NCBI RefSeq assembly: GCF_000003815.2
Contig: NC_049983.1
Span: 20,705,739-20,769,738 of the forward strand
Length of the DNA: 64,000 bases
DNA from: Branchiostoma floridae
Lineage: Eukaryota > Chordata > Leptocardii > Amphioxiformes > Branchiostomatidae
Reading direction: 5' to 3'
Shown: piece by piece, positions 1 through 15,973 of the stretch
Numbering within the stretch: position 1 is the first letter of the stretch
Layout of the letters: each line of letters opens with the position of its first letter
The notes under the pieces: model-generated
Database searches by the model: none
What the model saw: only the letters and a program-made list of their open reading frames with translations
Told to the model about the DNA's origin: nothing
Made by a program: the position numbers and the translations under genes

Positions 1-188
1 GAACGGGACTGGACTCCAGGGCTATCGTGGTATAGGAGTGATTAAAGGATCTGTGCTTTTGTGGAGTATGACATAATTGTGTGAAGGTGTATCAGCAGAC
101 AATATGCATAAAGTATGTGATGAACAAAATATACAAACAATAACATAATCTACATGCGAACGGAAACCCAAACCGATGCAAACCTCAC

Positions 189-2415
189 CTGTCGGCGTGC
201 TGCTGCTAGACACTACCGCTACAGTGGAACTCACCACTGCTGGGCTGGGGGTGGGCAGGGTGCTGAGAGTGCTGCTAGACGCTAGTGCAGCGGTAGAACT
301 GACCACTGGCAGCCCGGGGGTGGGCAGGGTGCTTAATGTGCTGGTAGAGGGAACTGTGAAAACAACAGAACTGAGGGAACTAGTGCTGGATGGAGACACC
401 AACGGAGTGCTGGGAGTGAGCTGGTCACCAAGGAAAGAGGTAGGAGTGGGTGATGGGGATGGGGAAGAGGGTAGGAATGAGGTGAGCGAGGAGGATGTGA
501 GTGATCCCGGTGCTGTGGTTGATGGTGCAAAACCACTAAATATAGGGCTGGCAGACATGTACACGCTAGCTGTCGCAGTTTCACCGATGACAGCTGTACT
601 TGTTACCACCACACTGGGTGTGGCAAGTTCTGGAGTCACCGTGGACGCACTACCCGTGCTAAATCTACTTGCAGCAAATGCACTACTTGTGGCAAGTCCT
701 GTAGTGAAAGTTGGTGCACTAAGAGTACCACTGAGTGTACTGAAGGTTGTACTAATGGTGGCAGACATGCTAGTTGCAAGCACACTGGTGGCAAGTTCTG
801 GAGTCACCATAGATGCACTACTTGTGCTAAGTCTACTCAATGTGGCAAGTTCACTAATTGTCTCAAACATAGTAGAAGTGGCAAGTCTACTGGCTGTTGC
901 AAGTGCTGTGGTGCTTGGAAAACCACTGCTTAGTGCGCTACTTGTGGTGACCACACTGGCCGCATCAGACTTACGAGAGGTAGCGACTGCACTGGTCGAA
1001 GAAAGTGTTGGGAATATCGAGGAGACCGGTGTACTGGATTGCACTTCTGTGATTGTGGCAAGAGCACTTGTGCTACCTGGTGTGGGGCTCGGTGTGAGAC
1101 TGAGCTGTGAGGATGTGGTGAAAACTGCTGTGATGCTGGGTGTGGTTGAGAGTTCCATGGAGGAACTTATGCCTGTGCTTGGTAGGGTAGACAATGATGG
1201 CTGGACTGCAGTTGTTGGCTCTTCCCCGACACTGGTTGGTATTATTGCAGTTGTTTCGAACCCTACAGTTGGCAATGAGAGTGAAGATGTTCCAGAGATT
1301 TCTACAGTTGGTGAGAAGGAAAGAGCCGGACTTGAAGGCTCCAAACTGAAGTCGGGAGTGGTGACTGTTGGCTGAACACCTAGAGAAGCTGTGGAGGGAG
1401 CCAGAGGAGACATACTTGTGAGGACTGGAGTAGAGGAGGCTGGCATCACTGTCGCCACAGGGGAGGGTGATATCCCAGTAGAGGAGCTGACAGGTAGAAA
1501 GGGCAAACTTCCTGTTGCTTCCAATGTTGGGCTGGTGACCATTGTGGGACTTAGAGGCTGTGTGGATAGGGAGGGTAGAGAGGGGAGGGGGGCTGTGGAA
1601 AAGGCACTTTGGCTGGAGAGTGAGACTGGTGTGGCAGTAGGAATGGAGGACGGTGGGAAGAGGGTAGTGGTTGGGGTGGGCATGGGCGTGGCAAACCCTG
1701 CCGCCTGTCTCCTCCGTCTCTGCTCCGGAGAGGCGGATGACGTCACCTGCCAGCCGATGACCCCGTACCCCAGGACTCTGGACAGGACCCCTTCCACCGC
1801 GTTATGCTCCATCACCTTGGAGAAATCCTCCACGCCGCGGAACAGCCCACAGCTGAGTCGCCATGACAGTTCTGTGGACGTGTGCAGCGACAGGACTGTG
1901 CTGATGTTGGCATTACCTGGTCCTGCCACCAGCACAGACTCCTCTAGCAGTTTGCCTACATTGGAACTACGTCTCTGAGTGAGCTTCAAGCTCTGTGGGT
2001 CTCTCCTAACAAAGTCTGCAAACTTCGCGACCAAGTCCACTCTCTGTCTGGCAGAGAGATCCTCAACGTTCACTGACAGTCTAACCACAGCCCTCGTCTC
2101 TCCATTATAACATACAGTTTTACTTTGCTGTGAGTCTTCTTCTGTCATTTCGACATTAGTTTTCTTTTCTCTAACTTGTAGAAAATCCCCCTGTATGGGA
2201 TCAAACTGAAGACTCTCAGGCTGTGCTGTAAAATCTGTAAGTACGACTTCCAGCTGGAAAATGTCAGACGTAGATTGTGTTGACTCTGTCGCCACGGCAG
2301 CCACAGTGATGTAATACAGCCCCTCATCCGTTACCATGGGGACTCCAAAGATTGTTCTGGTTGATTGGTCGAATTCCAGCCAATGAGGAAGCTTGTCAGA
2401 GTCTACCTCAGTAAC
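189..2415 (-). CDS. DAG1: Dystroglycan coding exon 2, mucin exon
   Basis: The acceptor is CTTACAG|GTTACTGAG at 2416/2415 and the donor is CCGACAG|GTGAGG at 189/188. This single 2.2-kb exon carries the rest of the N-terminal domain, the furin site and the S/T/P-rich stalk. Near its 3' end short repeats recur (TLSTLPTP at least twice, SSTAALASS-like blocks). The opposite strand is also largely open here, which is a by-product of Ser/Thr codon use. Confidence 0.83.
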
Positions 2416-2974
2416 CTGTAAGGCACAAATGAGACAACATTTCTTCAGTTATACATGTATGATTGTCATAAATCTCTGACATATAATATATAATATGCAA
2501 TCAATTAAAAAAAGTTGAGTTTGTACTGGAATTACAGTACCCAGAGAATCCAAGAATTATCTCTGCCAACAAGCAAAAGCCCTTTCAAAGACAGAAGCAA
2601 GAATTGCATTGATGAACAAAGAATGTTACCTTGTAGTTGTCCACAGATGTTGTGAAGACGTCCTGCGGAACCTGGTACATGAAGACCCTCCCAGCTGTGG
2701 CCCGCATGTCCGGGATGCCCCACCCCACCTGCTGTCCCGACTCCGCCCAGCCCGCCCCGCCCGCAGACCCCTCTCCCACCCCTGCAGCAAACACCGGCAG
2801 CACAGCGGCCAGCACCAGCACTCCCACAGCCAGTAACAACGCACACGGACCAACTGTCACATTCCGCAGCACCAGGTGTGCATGGCACCTGTGCAGGTGA
2901 GGCTGCGGACTCCTGCAAGTTCTTATCTCACTTCTCATGACTGTTTCACACGCCTTGTTCTTCCTGGTTGCCAT
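189..2974 (-). CDS. DAG1: Dystroglycan, 5' part of gene (partial)
   Basis: Dystroglycan is the cell-surface laminin receptor linking matrix to dystrophin. Two coding exons (2974-2630 and 2415-189) give about 857 residues before the gene leaves the window to the left. In order: a long N-terminal leader with a hydrophobic segment (about residues 43-63, signal sequence or anchor); a cadherin-like domain with the motifs WLEFDQSTRTIFGVP and DEGLYYITV; an S6-like domain with ARQRVDLVAKF, AGPGN, LSWRLSCG and GYGVIGWQV; a polybasic furin-type site RRRRQ at about residue 348-352; then roughly 500 Ser/Thr/Pro-rich residues of mucin domain. All these match the vertebrate alpha-dystroglycan order, including RVRR|Q before the mucin stalk. 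The start at 2974 follows an in-frame hydrophobic leader; Met13 is an alternative. The beta subunit, transmembrane segment and PPxY tail are outside the window. Confidence 0.88.
2630..2974 (-). CDS. DAG1: Dystroglycan coding exon 1
   Basis: This exon has 115 codons from ATG at 2974 to the donor AAG|GTAAC at 2630/2629. It encodes the leader, the hydrophobic segment ALLLAVGVLVLAAVLPVFA and the first strand of the cadherin-like domain (GIPDMRATAGRVFMYQVP, as in vertebrate GIPDGTAVVGRSF). It ends in phase 0. An acceptor TTTTGCAG at 3067-3065 places about 90 nt of 5' UTR in the same exon. Confidence 0.82.
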
Positions 2975-3327
2975 GGCAATGGAGGCAAGAGGGTGTTTAT
3001 GTTGTCTGAAGGTTGGAGAGACGTCTTGACTTCACTTTCCTCTTCATCACCTTTAGGACCGATCCTGCAAAATGGAAAAACATAAAAATGAAATTTGTGC
3101 TGATCTTAAGCAACAGTTTGACACACAACACCACAAAACTTTTCATTCTCAAGGTACATTTCGGCATCTGGGACACTATCTGTTATGCTAATCATACAAA
3201 TACAATCAAACATGCCCAAGAAGACCACTCGAGAGATTGATAAAATCTGAACTATGAGCTCAGGACAGGATTCAGACTTAATGCTTTTGTAAATGTGAAA
3301 AGTCATCTGAGGGACCAACAAAAACTG

Positions 3328-3385
3328 GTCACATTAGCCAGTTGGCCCTTATATAGAGGTGGTAACTTGTACAGGTTTGACTGTA
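3328..3385 (-). mobile_element. Fragment of TA-flanked MITE (CAGTCAAACC family)
   Basis: Read on the minus strand it begins TACAGTCAAACCTGTACAAG and continues with TTACCACCTC and TATATAAGG. This matches the left end of the fuller copy at 29383-29568 (ACAGTCAAACCTCTAGAAG, then TGACCACCTC). Only one end is recognisable. Confidence 0.5.
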
Positions 3386-4748
3386 ATGCATGGAGATCTG
3401 AATATTACTGACCTCTTTGCCTGCCACAACACTGTTCCGTGCATTACATACGGATTAGTCATAGTTACTATTTTGGGGTCATCTGTCAAGACCTGGTATG
3501 AAAGGGTGTGGTCAACCATTTGTTTGGTTTCATGGGTCAAAGTCTGAACAATGTCTGATATTCTGTTTTCATTGCTTCCTGTTGTTTAAGCAAAAACATA
3601 AAAATGTAAGGAAAACACCTGAAACAGACCAAGCTAAAGAAATATTCCTTCTAAAGCGACAGTCCCTTGTGCATCTAAAAACAGTACTGGGATGGTATAA
3701 TTAAAAGGGAACAGTTGAGCTGTAAGCCTAATTTTAAGGTAACTTTGTCTCTGAATATATTTGTGCCTAGCCTAACCTCTGGGGAGGTTTTTTTCACATG
3801 TTTGTACCTTTGTAATGAAGACTCAATGGCTTGTTCCCTACCACAAGCATATACTCCTGTCATGTACCTAAAATCCCATCAACAACTGACCACTTAACAA
3901 CACCAAATCCCAACCGTTTACTAGTAAACACCCTTCTTGAGTTGCCCCTAAAAGTATGTACACAGTAAACCACACGACATGAGCCATGTTATCTGTGCCG
4001 ATCTGCAATATTGGCGCTCAAACGGACACGTAGTCCCGTCATCGCTATCTGTCCCCGGGATCGTGTTGGTGGGAACTGTTCATAAAGTGGACACCTTAGA
4101 CACTTAATCCTGCTCAGGAATCCTAAGGAGTGATGAAACAGGACAATGGGGCCTGTAGATTTGTTACTGCACAGGGAAAGCCTTTGGTTGTACATGATCC
4201 CATAACTGTGGGAGAGTTATAAAGCCATTGAACTGTGGTATAGGTTACCACAAATCCCACCAACATAGAAGCATCGCCATAAACAATTTTGCAAAAATTG
4301 TACCCCTTATAAAAACGTGAGGAAACCTGATAATTTTCATGTTACAATTACCTTATTCAACGGTTCTGATCATGAAGAATTTATTCTTTTCCAATGCAAG
4401 AGAAGAAAGGAGAATGATAAAAACTACAATAATCACAATCATTTCATTTACGTTAGACTTAGTTCAGTTTAAAAGCTGACTCAAAGATGTTTGGCATCAT
4501 TGTTATAATAGCAGTAGAGCTGCTGTTAAAACAGGCATCAACCTTCGTCATGCACTGATTATTACTGTTAGTAATTGTAAAATAAAGTACACCTTTTCAT
4601 CTTAGTCTTACCTTATCCTTGCCATGATATAAACAAAGGCAATCAGACTCAGAGTATTACTTGCTGCAAGTACACAATCTCTAAGTTTAAGTAATAACGA
4701 TATATAATGTTATGTATCGTGCAGTGTAGAATAGTAAGTAAGACTCAC

Positions 4749-4855
4749 CGTTGTGACAGCTGCACTAGCTGGTCACATGAAGAGTGTGGGAACTAATGGT
4801 TGTAGGGGTCCTCAAAGCTAACATGGGGCGAAATCCCACCTGGGAACAGTCTACT
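4749..4855 (-). other. DAG1: Putative non-coding 5' UTR exon of dystroglycan
   Basis: A plausible 107-nt exon on the minus strand lies between acceptor TATTCTGCAG (ending 4856) and donor CG|GTGAGT (4749/4748). It has no ATG-initiated long ORF. It lies between the coding exon and another good donor at 6495, so it fits a spliced 5' UTR. This is inferred from splice signals only. Confidence 0.35.
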
Positions 4856-6494
4856 CTGCAGAATAAAGGGGAATAGTTTTTTAGTGATATGAAAATATTC
4901 TCTCGTCTACCATTCAAAAAAAGTGTAACCAACACAGGTAAATAACTCTACCACTAAACCATAACCTAAATGTTGTTGGGCATATTTAAGTATTTTGGGG
5001 ACCTACGCAAACTGTCAAAATCTCTCAGCTAGGATGAAAGATCTCCCTATTTTCTGAGTTACACTTGGTACCTGCCTGACAGCCTTGTAACGTTAATGCT
5101 ACCGGACACACTGCCAGGTATATGGGTCAAGTGGGGGCTGCAGGTATGCTGATGTGGACCCAGCCGGCAACAACACTGGTGACAAGACCAAGCCAAAGGA
5201 CACAGTTTCTAATCACCACCTGCCACTAAACTGACTAAAGAACAACAATGCAAAAAATAAGAACACTAGTGGGCAAAAAGGAGAAAATAGTAAAACACGG
5301 GGGAAAATCTCATCAAAACTCTATCAGGTTCAAATACATTTATAGATGAACATTATATTGTTAAAAATTGTGTGAATGTTTTCCTGATTAAATCTCGCTT
5401 ATAGCAGCACGCCCAACATCCGCCGGCATCTGCGGGGAGGGGCCAGTTACAGCCCTGGACAGCTGAGTTTGCGTTACACATATTATGTGAATGTTAACGT
5501 TATTAAATTCTTCCGTTTAACTTGAAGACAAGCTTAGGTTGACCACTCACACGTTAATAGATAGATTGGGTCACTGTCATTTTTCCCTGAATATTTCTCA
5601 ACAAATGAGGGTCTGCATGGGGGGATGCTGGCAATTCTCATCAGTAAATTTAGGAGAACTGGTAACGCTTAACAGTAAATCTAGAAAGACTAACCACACT
5701 AAACGATAAATTCCCAAAGCTTGCCAAAGCATTGAGATCTGCAGGACTCAATCACCCACTGCACATGTAATGTTAGCAACAGAACTTTTGCATCAAAGCT
5801 GCTGAGTAATGAGGTGTGGAACCTCTGAAAAAACATATTGTCTCAAACCCAGTGTATTCAAGGGTAATCTCCGAGGGTTATCTGACGTGTCCGCAGGTCA
5901 ACTTGTCACGACAAATGTTTCAATAACAATTAACGTTGAATTCAGGATAACAAATAACATGTTGTTACGTAGAATTAAAAAACGTCCAATAACGATTCAC
6001 GAAGAAAATGCTGACAAGAATGGGCAGATATGGGTCGGCTATGATTAATGGTGAATTGAAATAGCTCAAACGCTTAACGGAAAAGGGACCCCTCACAAAT
6101 GATTTTTAGACTTTTGCCAGAACTCTAGTGATGTCACTGGTCTATATTTGGTTGCATGAAGGACACACAGATCACATTTATATGATAGAGCGTTACATTC
6201 AACCATTTCACTTTAGAATTTTTTGGCTAATTCGTGTCCTCATTTCAGTTTTACTTTGTTGAACTGTATTGTATCTTTAATTTGCCCGCAGCACACAGAA
6301 AACAAAGGCACGCATGCATGAAAAGAAATAATGATGGCGAACAACAACACCTGGACACACCTGGCTGCACCTCTTACAACTGTTCTACCGCTTTCTGATC
6401 ACACTCCAAGGTCTGCGAGAGGTTCATTTTATGCTGACATTATATGACATTGTGTGGACATCTTTATACGACCCTAAATAGTTTGATTACTCAC

Positions 6495-6700
6495 CTGTAA
6501 GACGGCGACAATGCCTTGCTAAATGTTACAGCGTCCCTATCCCCCTGGCACCGTTACATTTTCACCTGGATACCCGACGGTCACCTGTTTTACCCACAAT
6601 GCCGTGACCTACTTCCCACGGTTCAAAAGGTATCGGACCGGAGTTTCTTTTACGATTTCGGAGGTTGGCGGGCAGCCTCAGGCCGAAGGGCTACAGTTCC
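6495..6700 (-). other. DAG1: Putative first exon of dystroglycan (5' UTR)
   Basis: A strong donor, TTACAG|GTGAGT, is read on the minus strand at 6495/6494 and follows a GC-richer stretch. The upstream limit at about 6700 is a guess, because no TATA box or initiator fixes the transcription start. It would place the dystroglycan promoter head to head with SETMAR. Confidence 0.3.
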
Positions 6701-7365
6701 GCTAGTAAACGTAGGACGCGAAACTTAATCAATATGGCGGAAAGCCGTTTACTGTCTCTTTCCGACAAACCTATTGGTACCGTCTGTTGCCTCTTTATTT
6801 TGGTTAGAATATGTAGTAAAATTTTAATTTTGGACCCGAAAACTATCATTTTTTAACACTTTTTTGATCGAAGCTGCTTGGAAAAAACGAATTTTCCCAG
6901 GATAACGGCCTACGTGGTAGAGAAGCTAAATTCTTCATGTTTGTGCAAAATGAAAATAAAAAAATTCCATGTGATAACTTTTTTGCAATCTACGATGACG
7001 TCATTTCTTCGAAATCGCATGAAAAACGCCGCTATTTGGGTCATCAGGCGAAAAAACCGCATCACCGTTGCAGCGGACTAATACAAAAATGGTTTCGCTG
7101 GCCGACCAACTACTCCTCGCACAAAAACAATACAACCCACGGGCTTTTCAGAAAATACGACAAATCTATGCTCAGCTATAACGATCACCAAGCCATAGGG
7201 AGCAAAAGTTAGGGAGACAACAGCGCACTTCCGGCCTATTACACCACCCTTCCGCCTCCGGTCAGATTTGAACTCCGACCCGGAACCAAAAGAGACCCCT
7301 GGCGTTTCACAGTAAAAGTTACTGCTGCATTTATTCACAAGTTCGACAGGAGGCGGCTTTGATCC
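6701..7365. promoter_or_regulatory. Divergent DAG1/SETMAR promoter region
   Basis: This interval separates the likely dystroglycan first exon (minus) from the SETMAR start codon (plus). It contains CAATATGGCGG at 6730-6740, close to the YY1 consensus, and a perfect CRE palindrome TGACGTCA at 6996-7003. It is otherwise free of recognisable genes or repeats. A bidirectional promoter is inferred from gene orientation and these motifs. Confidence 0.45.
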
Positions 7366-7485
7366 ATGAGTGAAGTGGCCATGCAACATGCACATTTGGT
7401 TGTGGCAGACGTTTGTTGTGGGTTAGAAAATGTCGCAATTCCTGCTCACAGCGACGTGGAAGGCACACTATTGTCTGATATTAAG
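7366..7485 (+). CDS. SETMAR: SETMAR exon 1
   Basis: Forty codons from ATG 7366 to the donor ATTAAG|GTATGA, ending in phase 0. This exon was assigned by joining in frame to the SET exon and by the match of its middle to the human N-terminus. Confidence 0.8.
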
Positions 7486-8707
7486 GTATGATACACTGTC
7501 GTGGTTTCACAGATTTCTAGCTACCGTTACGTAGCAAAAAGTCTTGGCGGAGGGGAAGGGGATTAAAAGGGGGAGGGGTGGTAGATTAAAAGGGGGAGGG
7601 GTGGTTGGCAATTTTGAGATTGGGAAAATCGTATTGACTTGTGATGAAAAATAACTGCACGTTAATGATCTTATAAGGTAACAATGAGCTCCGCGTGTGT
7701 GACAATATGTTTAGTGTTAATATTACATGTTACCTGGCAGCGAAATGAATCAATCATGTTGATAGCTTTTATTCATCATCATTACCATCATCTACCCATC
7801 AGCACTAGTGTATATTGATACTACTGTATTCATCCTTTTCTATGTCTATGTGGAAAATGTAATAAAGAATTAATGTGCATAATTGTTTTGTGCAATTATG
7901 TTTTCTTCATTACAATTCCAGTACACTCCCACCAACGTTGCTGGTCCAGGAGCCCCTACAGACCCCAGTGAGATCATGTACGAAGGGTGTGACTGTCAAA
8001 CTCCCAGCTGCTCCACAGACTGCCCCTGCATCCTCCGATATGGACCAACATACGACAAAACAGGCTGCCTACTGACAGAAGAACTAGAGAAGACCTTCCG
8101 CTCGAAACCTATCCTGGAGTGCAACACCTCCTGTCAGTGTGGGGAACCGTGTTCCAACCGTGTGGCACAGAAAGGCGTCTCCTTGAAACTAGAAGTCTTC
8201 CGCGCCCCTCACAAAGGCTGGGGAGTGCGGGCTGCTGAGAGAATACCTTTGGGAAGGTTTGTGTGCGAGTATGCTGGGGAGGTACTCGGATTAGAGGAGG
8301 CAAAAAAGAGGACCCAGAACATGAAAAAAGAAGATATGAACTACATACTCACACTCAGGGAACACGTTGCAAGTGGAAATATAATAGAGACACACATAGA
8401 CCCTACCTACATAGGAAATGTGGGTAGATATATAAACCATTCCTGTTCACCAAACTTACTGATGCTACCGGTCAGGGTGGACTCCGAGGTCCCCAAACTT
8501 GCCCTCTTTGCTGGTAAAGACATAGAAGTAGGAGAAGAGCTGTCGTTTGACTATTCAGGAGAGTATGGAAACGTTGTAAACCAGGGAAACTTACAGAAAG
8601 TGACAGGTCAGAGCAAAGACTCGTCCAAACTGAAACCTTGCTTCTGTGGGTCTGAGATGTGTACAGGGTTTCTTCCCTTTGATCCAAGTCTGTATCAAGT
8701 GCACTGA
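7366..8707 (+). CDS. SETMAR: Histone-lysine N-methyltransferase, SETMAR SET-type, complete
   Basis: Two exons (7366-7485 and 7922-8707) encode 301 aa. Exon 1 contains DVCCGLENVAIP, matching human DVACGQENLPV; exon 2 opens with YTPTNVAGPGAPTDP, matching human QYTPDHVVGPGADIDP. Then follow a Cys-rich pre-SET region (CDCQTPSC, CPC, CNTSCQCGEPCSNR), the SET core (KGWGVRA, GRFVCEYAGEVLG, IGNVGRYINHSCSPNLLM, EELSFDYSGEY) and a post-SET Cys cluster (CFCGSEMC). The catalytic NHSC and zinc ligands are present. The family uses S-adenosylmethionine to methylate histone H3, H3K36 being the reported target for human SETMAR. The protein ends at LPFDPSLYQVH with no mariner transposase. An in-frame TGA at 7360 precedes ATG 7366; Met6 has the better start context and is an alternative. 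Confidence 0.93.
7486..7921 (+). other. SETMAR intron with 23-bp direct duplication
   Basis: The 436-bp intron holds two adjacent copies of a G-rich unit (gattaaaagggggaggggtg) near 7561-7606. Nothing else was recognised. Confidence 0.6.
7922..8707 (+). CDS. SETMAR: SETMAR exon 2 (pre-SET, SET, post-SET)
   Basis: The acceptor is TTACAATTCCAG|TAC at 7921/7922 and the stop is TGA at 8705-8707. The whole catalytic region sits in this one exon, as I know it to be for the human SET portion. Confidence 0.93.
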   Translation, partial: YTPTNVAGPGAPTDPSEIMYEGCDCQTPSCSTDCPCILRYGPTYDKTGCLLTEELEKTFRSKPILECNTSCQCGEPCSNRVAQKGVSLKLEVFRAPHKGWGVRAAERIPLGRFVCEYAGEVLGLEEAKKRTQNMKKEDMNYILTLREHVASGNIIETHIDPTYIGNVGRYINHSCSPNLLMLPVRVDSEVPKLALFAGKDIEVGEELSFDYSGEYGNVVNQGNLQKVTGQSKDSSKLKPCFCGSEMCTGFLPFDPSLYQVH

Positions 8708-8708
8708 T

Positions 8709-8714
8709 AATAAA
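8709..8714 (+). terminator. SETMAR: SETMAR poly(A) signal
   Basis: AATAAA starts one base after the stop codon, so the 3' UTR would be only about 20-30 nt. Cleavage would fall near 8730, opposite the predicted end of the SUMF1 transcript. Confidence 0.55.
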
Positions 8715-8734
8715 GACTAATCAAACAGAATGAT

Positions 8735-9631
8735 GACTTTTTCCCCATCATTTTTATTCTGCTCCACCAGTGTAAAACCATCTTCAACCAAAGTAAACAT
8801 TTATCTTCTAAAGCACCTATAGAGTGAAGCAACTACTGTACTAGTAAGTAATATTTAGTATCAGTCAACATGATAAAGAGTGGAATAAAGGCTACTTATT
8901 TTCCAAGAATATTGAGAATTAATGCAATTTCCACAATAATGTGTCAAGTACAACTGACAAGTATCAAATATCTAATTCTAATTGTTCTTACTATCAGCAA
9001 CTATAATACATTTATTACTCAATATAGAATTGTGTTGTACAAAGATACCTTAAGAATGATGCACCAAATCTTCAGTCATGGCATCTTTCTTCGTTTCAGA
9101 GCATACTTAATTACATGAATTCAAGCTGCGATAAAATGGTAACTTTCTTATGAAGACATAAACCTGATTTCTATCATATTTAGAAAATTTACACCCTATA
9201 TCAAAATGGCATTTTCCCATCTCGGATGAGAAATATTGCACTTATGGAATGGCTGACTTCAAGCAAAAGCTGTTCTTGTATAATACCAATTTCTTCCCAA
9301 TTAAACAGTGGTACTAGAGCATACTTATTCTTATCTCTTAGCAAACACACACCACTTATATTGCACAGAATTAACATCTGCATTGAACATTATGTAAAAT
9401 AACAAGTATTCAAGTTTGTGACATGATTTGTGTTCACTGAAGTGTTACTCTGCAACCCTCAGTACTGCATTTAGCAAATCCTCACCTAAGATAATCTGAC
9501 ATAGAAGACTTTTTTTTAGACCATAATTTGTACCCAGCACATTGTATATTACCTACTTCCAGGTTCTATTCTCTATCCACCTGCTTCGTTACCTAATAAA
9601 AGTTATATATGACCCCCTTCGGTCTAATGGA
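8735..9631 (-). other. SUMF1: SUMF1 3' UTR, no other gene seen
   Basis: This AT-rich region lies between the SUMF1 stop codon and its candidate poly(A) signals. Only short chance ORFs occur on both strands. It is also the convergent boundary with SETMAR. Confidence 0.5.
8753..8758 (-). terminator. SUMF1: Distal SUMF1 poly(A) signal
   Basis: TTTATT on the plus strand is AATAAA on the minus strand. Use of this signal gives a 3' UTR of about 900 nt (8730-9631). A second minus-strand AATAAA at 9011-9016 is an alternative that would shorten the UTR by about 260 nt. Confidence 0.4.
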
Positions 9632-14976
<5,345 letters not shown>

Positions 14977-15884
14977 CTTGAATTGAAATTGTCTGATGCC
15001 CTGAAAGGGGGCGTGTCAACTTTGACCCTTTCAAAACTTGTTGCTCACATAAAAAAAAATAATAAAAAATCTACAAATATTTTTAAAATTTTAAAAAAGT
15101 AATGATATTCCTTGGCGTGCCCCAATGTACTAAGAAGAAAAAAATTCCGATGAGGCGGATTTGAACCACCGACCTAAGGATGACAGCAACAACCACTACA
15201 GTCCTCCGCTCTACCAACTGAGCTATCATCGGATTCATGTCCGGGAGCGCCGAAACATAAAGCTTTCAACACTGTTTTGCAAAAATATCATCTTTTGATG
15301 TGAAATATATTGTTTCGATCTCAATTTCCCACCGATTGCTCAAAATGATAAGATAATACGAATAAAAATATGATACATTGACTATATTTACTGTTATGGA
15401 CAGAACTACTGTGAACTATATTTTTTACCCCACCATTACCTATGATTGGTCAGATGTTTTACGATAAGCCAACCAGCGTTGAGCCTGGGCCCAAAGTGGT
15501 TTATCATTCCGCCTAAAACTGTAGTATATGTGATGCGGTTCGCGCAATGTTAAATTTTCCGGATGTCAGTTGTTGGGTTCACTTCCTCATAACTCATGCA
15601 GTGGGGGAGTCAGGAAAACTGCACGGCTGGTCCTGAGTTTTTCCGTCCAAGTTTTCGCAGTATTTTGCAATTCTTTGGCTGATCCAGTTACGATCCAGTG
15701 AAGAATCGAAGTGCCCACGGCGGCTATCGGGAACTTTAACCGCCCATGAAGGCGTAGTTAGCTGGGTTGAGACGACAGTGGTGTGAAAAGTTGGCCCGCC
15801 CCTAGCTGAGATGGCAGATCTCACCGTTCATTCATCCAAAAGTCTCCGGCTCTGAGACTGGTGGTCGACTTTACTCCGGTCAGG
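14977..15884. promoter_or_regulatory. Head-to-head SUMF1/ITPR promoter interval
   Basis: Start codons of SUMF1 (14976, minus) and ITPR (15885, plus) are 908 bp apart. The interval holds tRNA-Tyr, GGGGGCGTG (an SP/KLF-like site) near 15007, an inverted CCAAT box ATTGG at 15445-15449, and CACTTCC (ETS-like) near 15580. Transcription starts cannot be fixed from sequence. Confidence 0.45.
15146..15232 (-). tRNA. tRNA-Tyr (GTA) with 14-nt intron
   Basis: The minus strand folds as a full cloverleaf. Acceptor CCGATGA pairs with TCATCGG; D arm is GCTC..GAGC; anticodon stem GAGGA pairs with TCCTT; anticodon GTA is at 15199-15197; T arm is GGTGG-TTCAAAT-CCGCC with variable loop AGGTC. The 14-nt intron TGGTTGTTGCTGTC follows G37, the standard position for eukaryotic tRNA-Tyr. 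A and B boxes (TAGCTCAGTTGG, GGTTCAAATCC) are intact; CCA is not encoded. Confidence 0.95.
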
Positions 15885-15973
15885 ATGGGGGAACCGTCGA
15901 GCTTTCTCCACATCGGCGACATCGTGTCCCTGTTCGCCGAGGGCTCTGTCAGCGGTTTCATATCAACTCTTGG
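15885..15973 (+). CDS. ITPR: ITPR exon 1
   Basis: ATG 15885 has A at -3 and G at +4. It encodes [20 protein letters not shown] and ends FISTLG in phase 2 at donor GG|GTAGGG. The human counterpart begins [21 protein letters not shown]-like. Confidence 0.9.

Larger units (their letters stand above)
3065..6494 (-). other. Dystroglycan 5' introns, no gene recognised
   Basis: Apart from the possible exon at 4749-4855 this stretch has only short chance ORFs. A fragment of the TA-flanked MITE family ending in GGTTTGACTGTA lies at 3328-3385. The rest is AT-rich unique-looking sequence in which nothing could be identified. Confidence 0.5.

Noticed and set aside
176-1978. Long open frames on the plus strand (399 and 195 codons) opposite dystroglycan
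   Set aside because: They are antisense to the Ser/Thr/Pro-rich mucin exon, whose codons rarely give stops on the reverse strand; they have no domain-like features.
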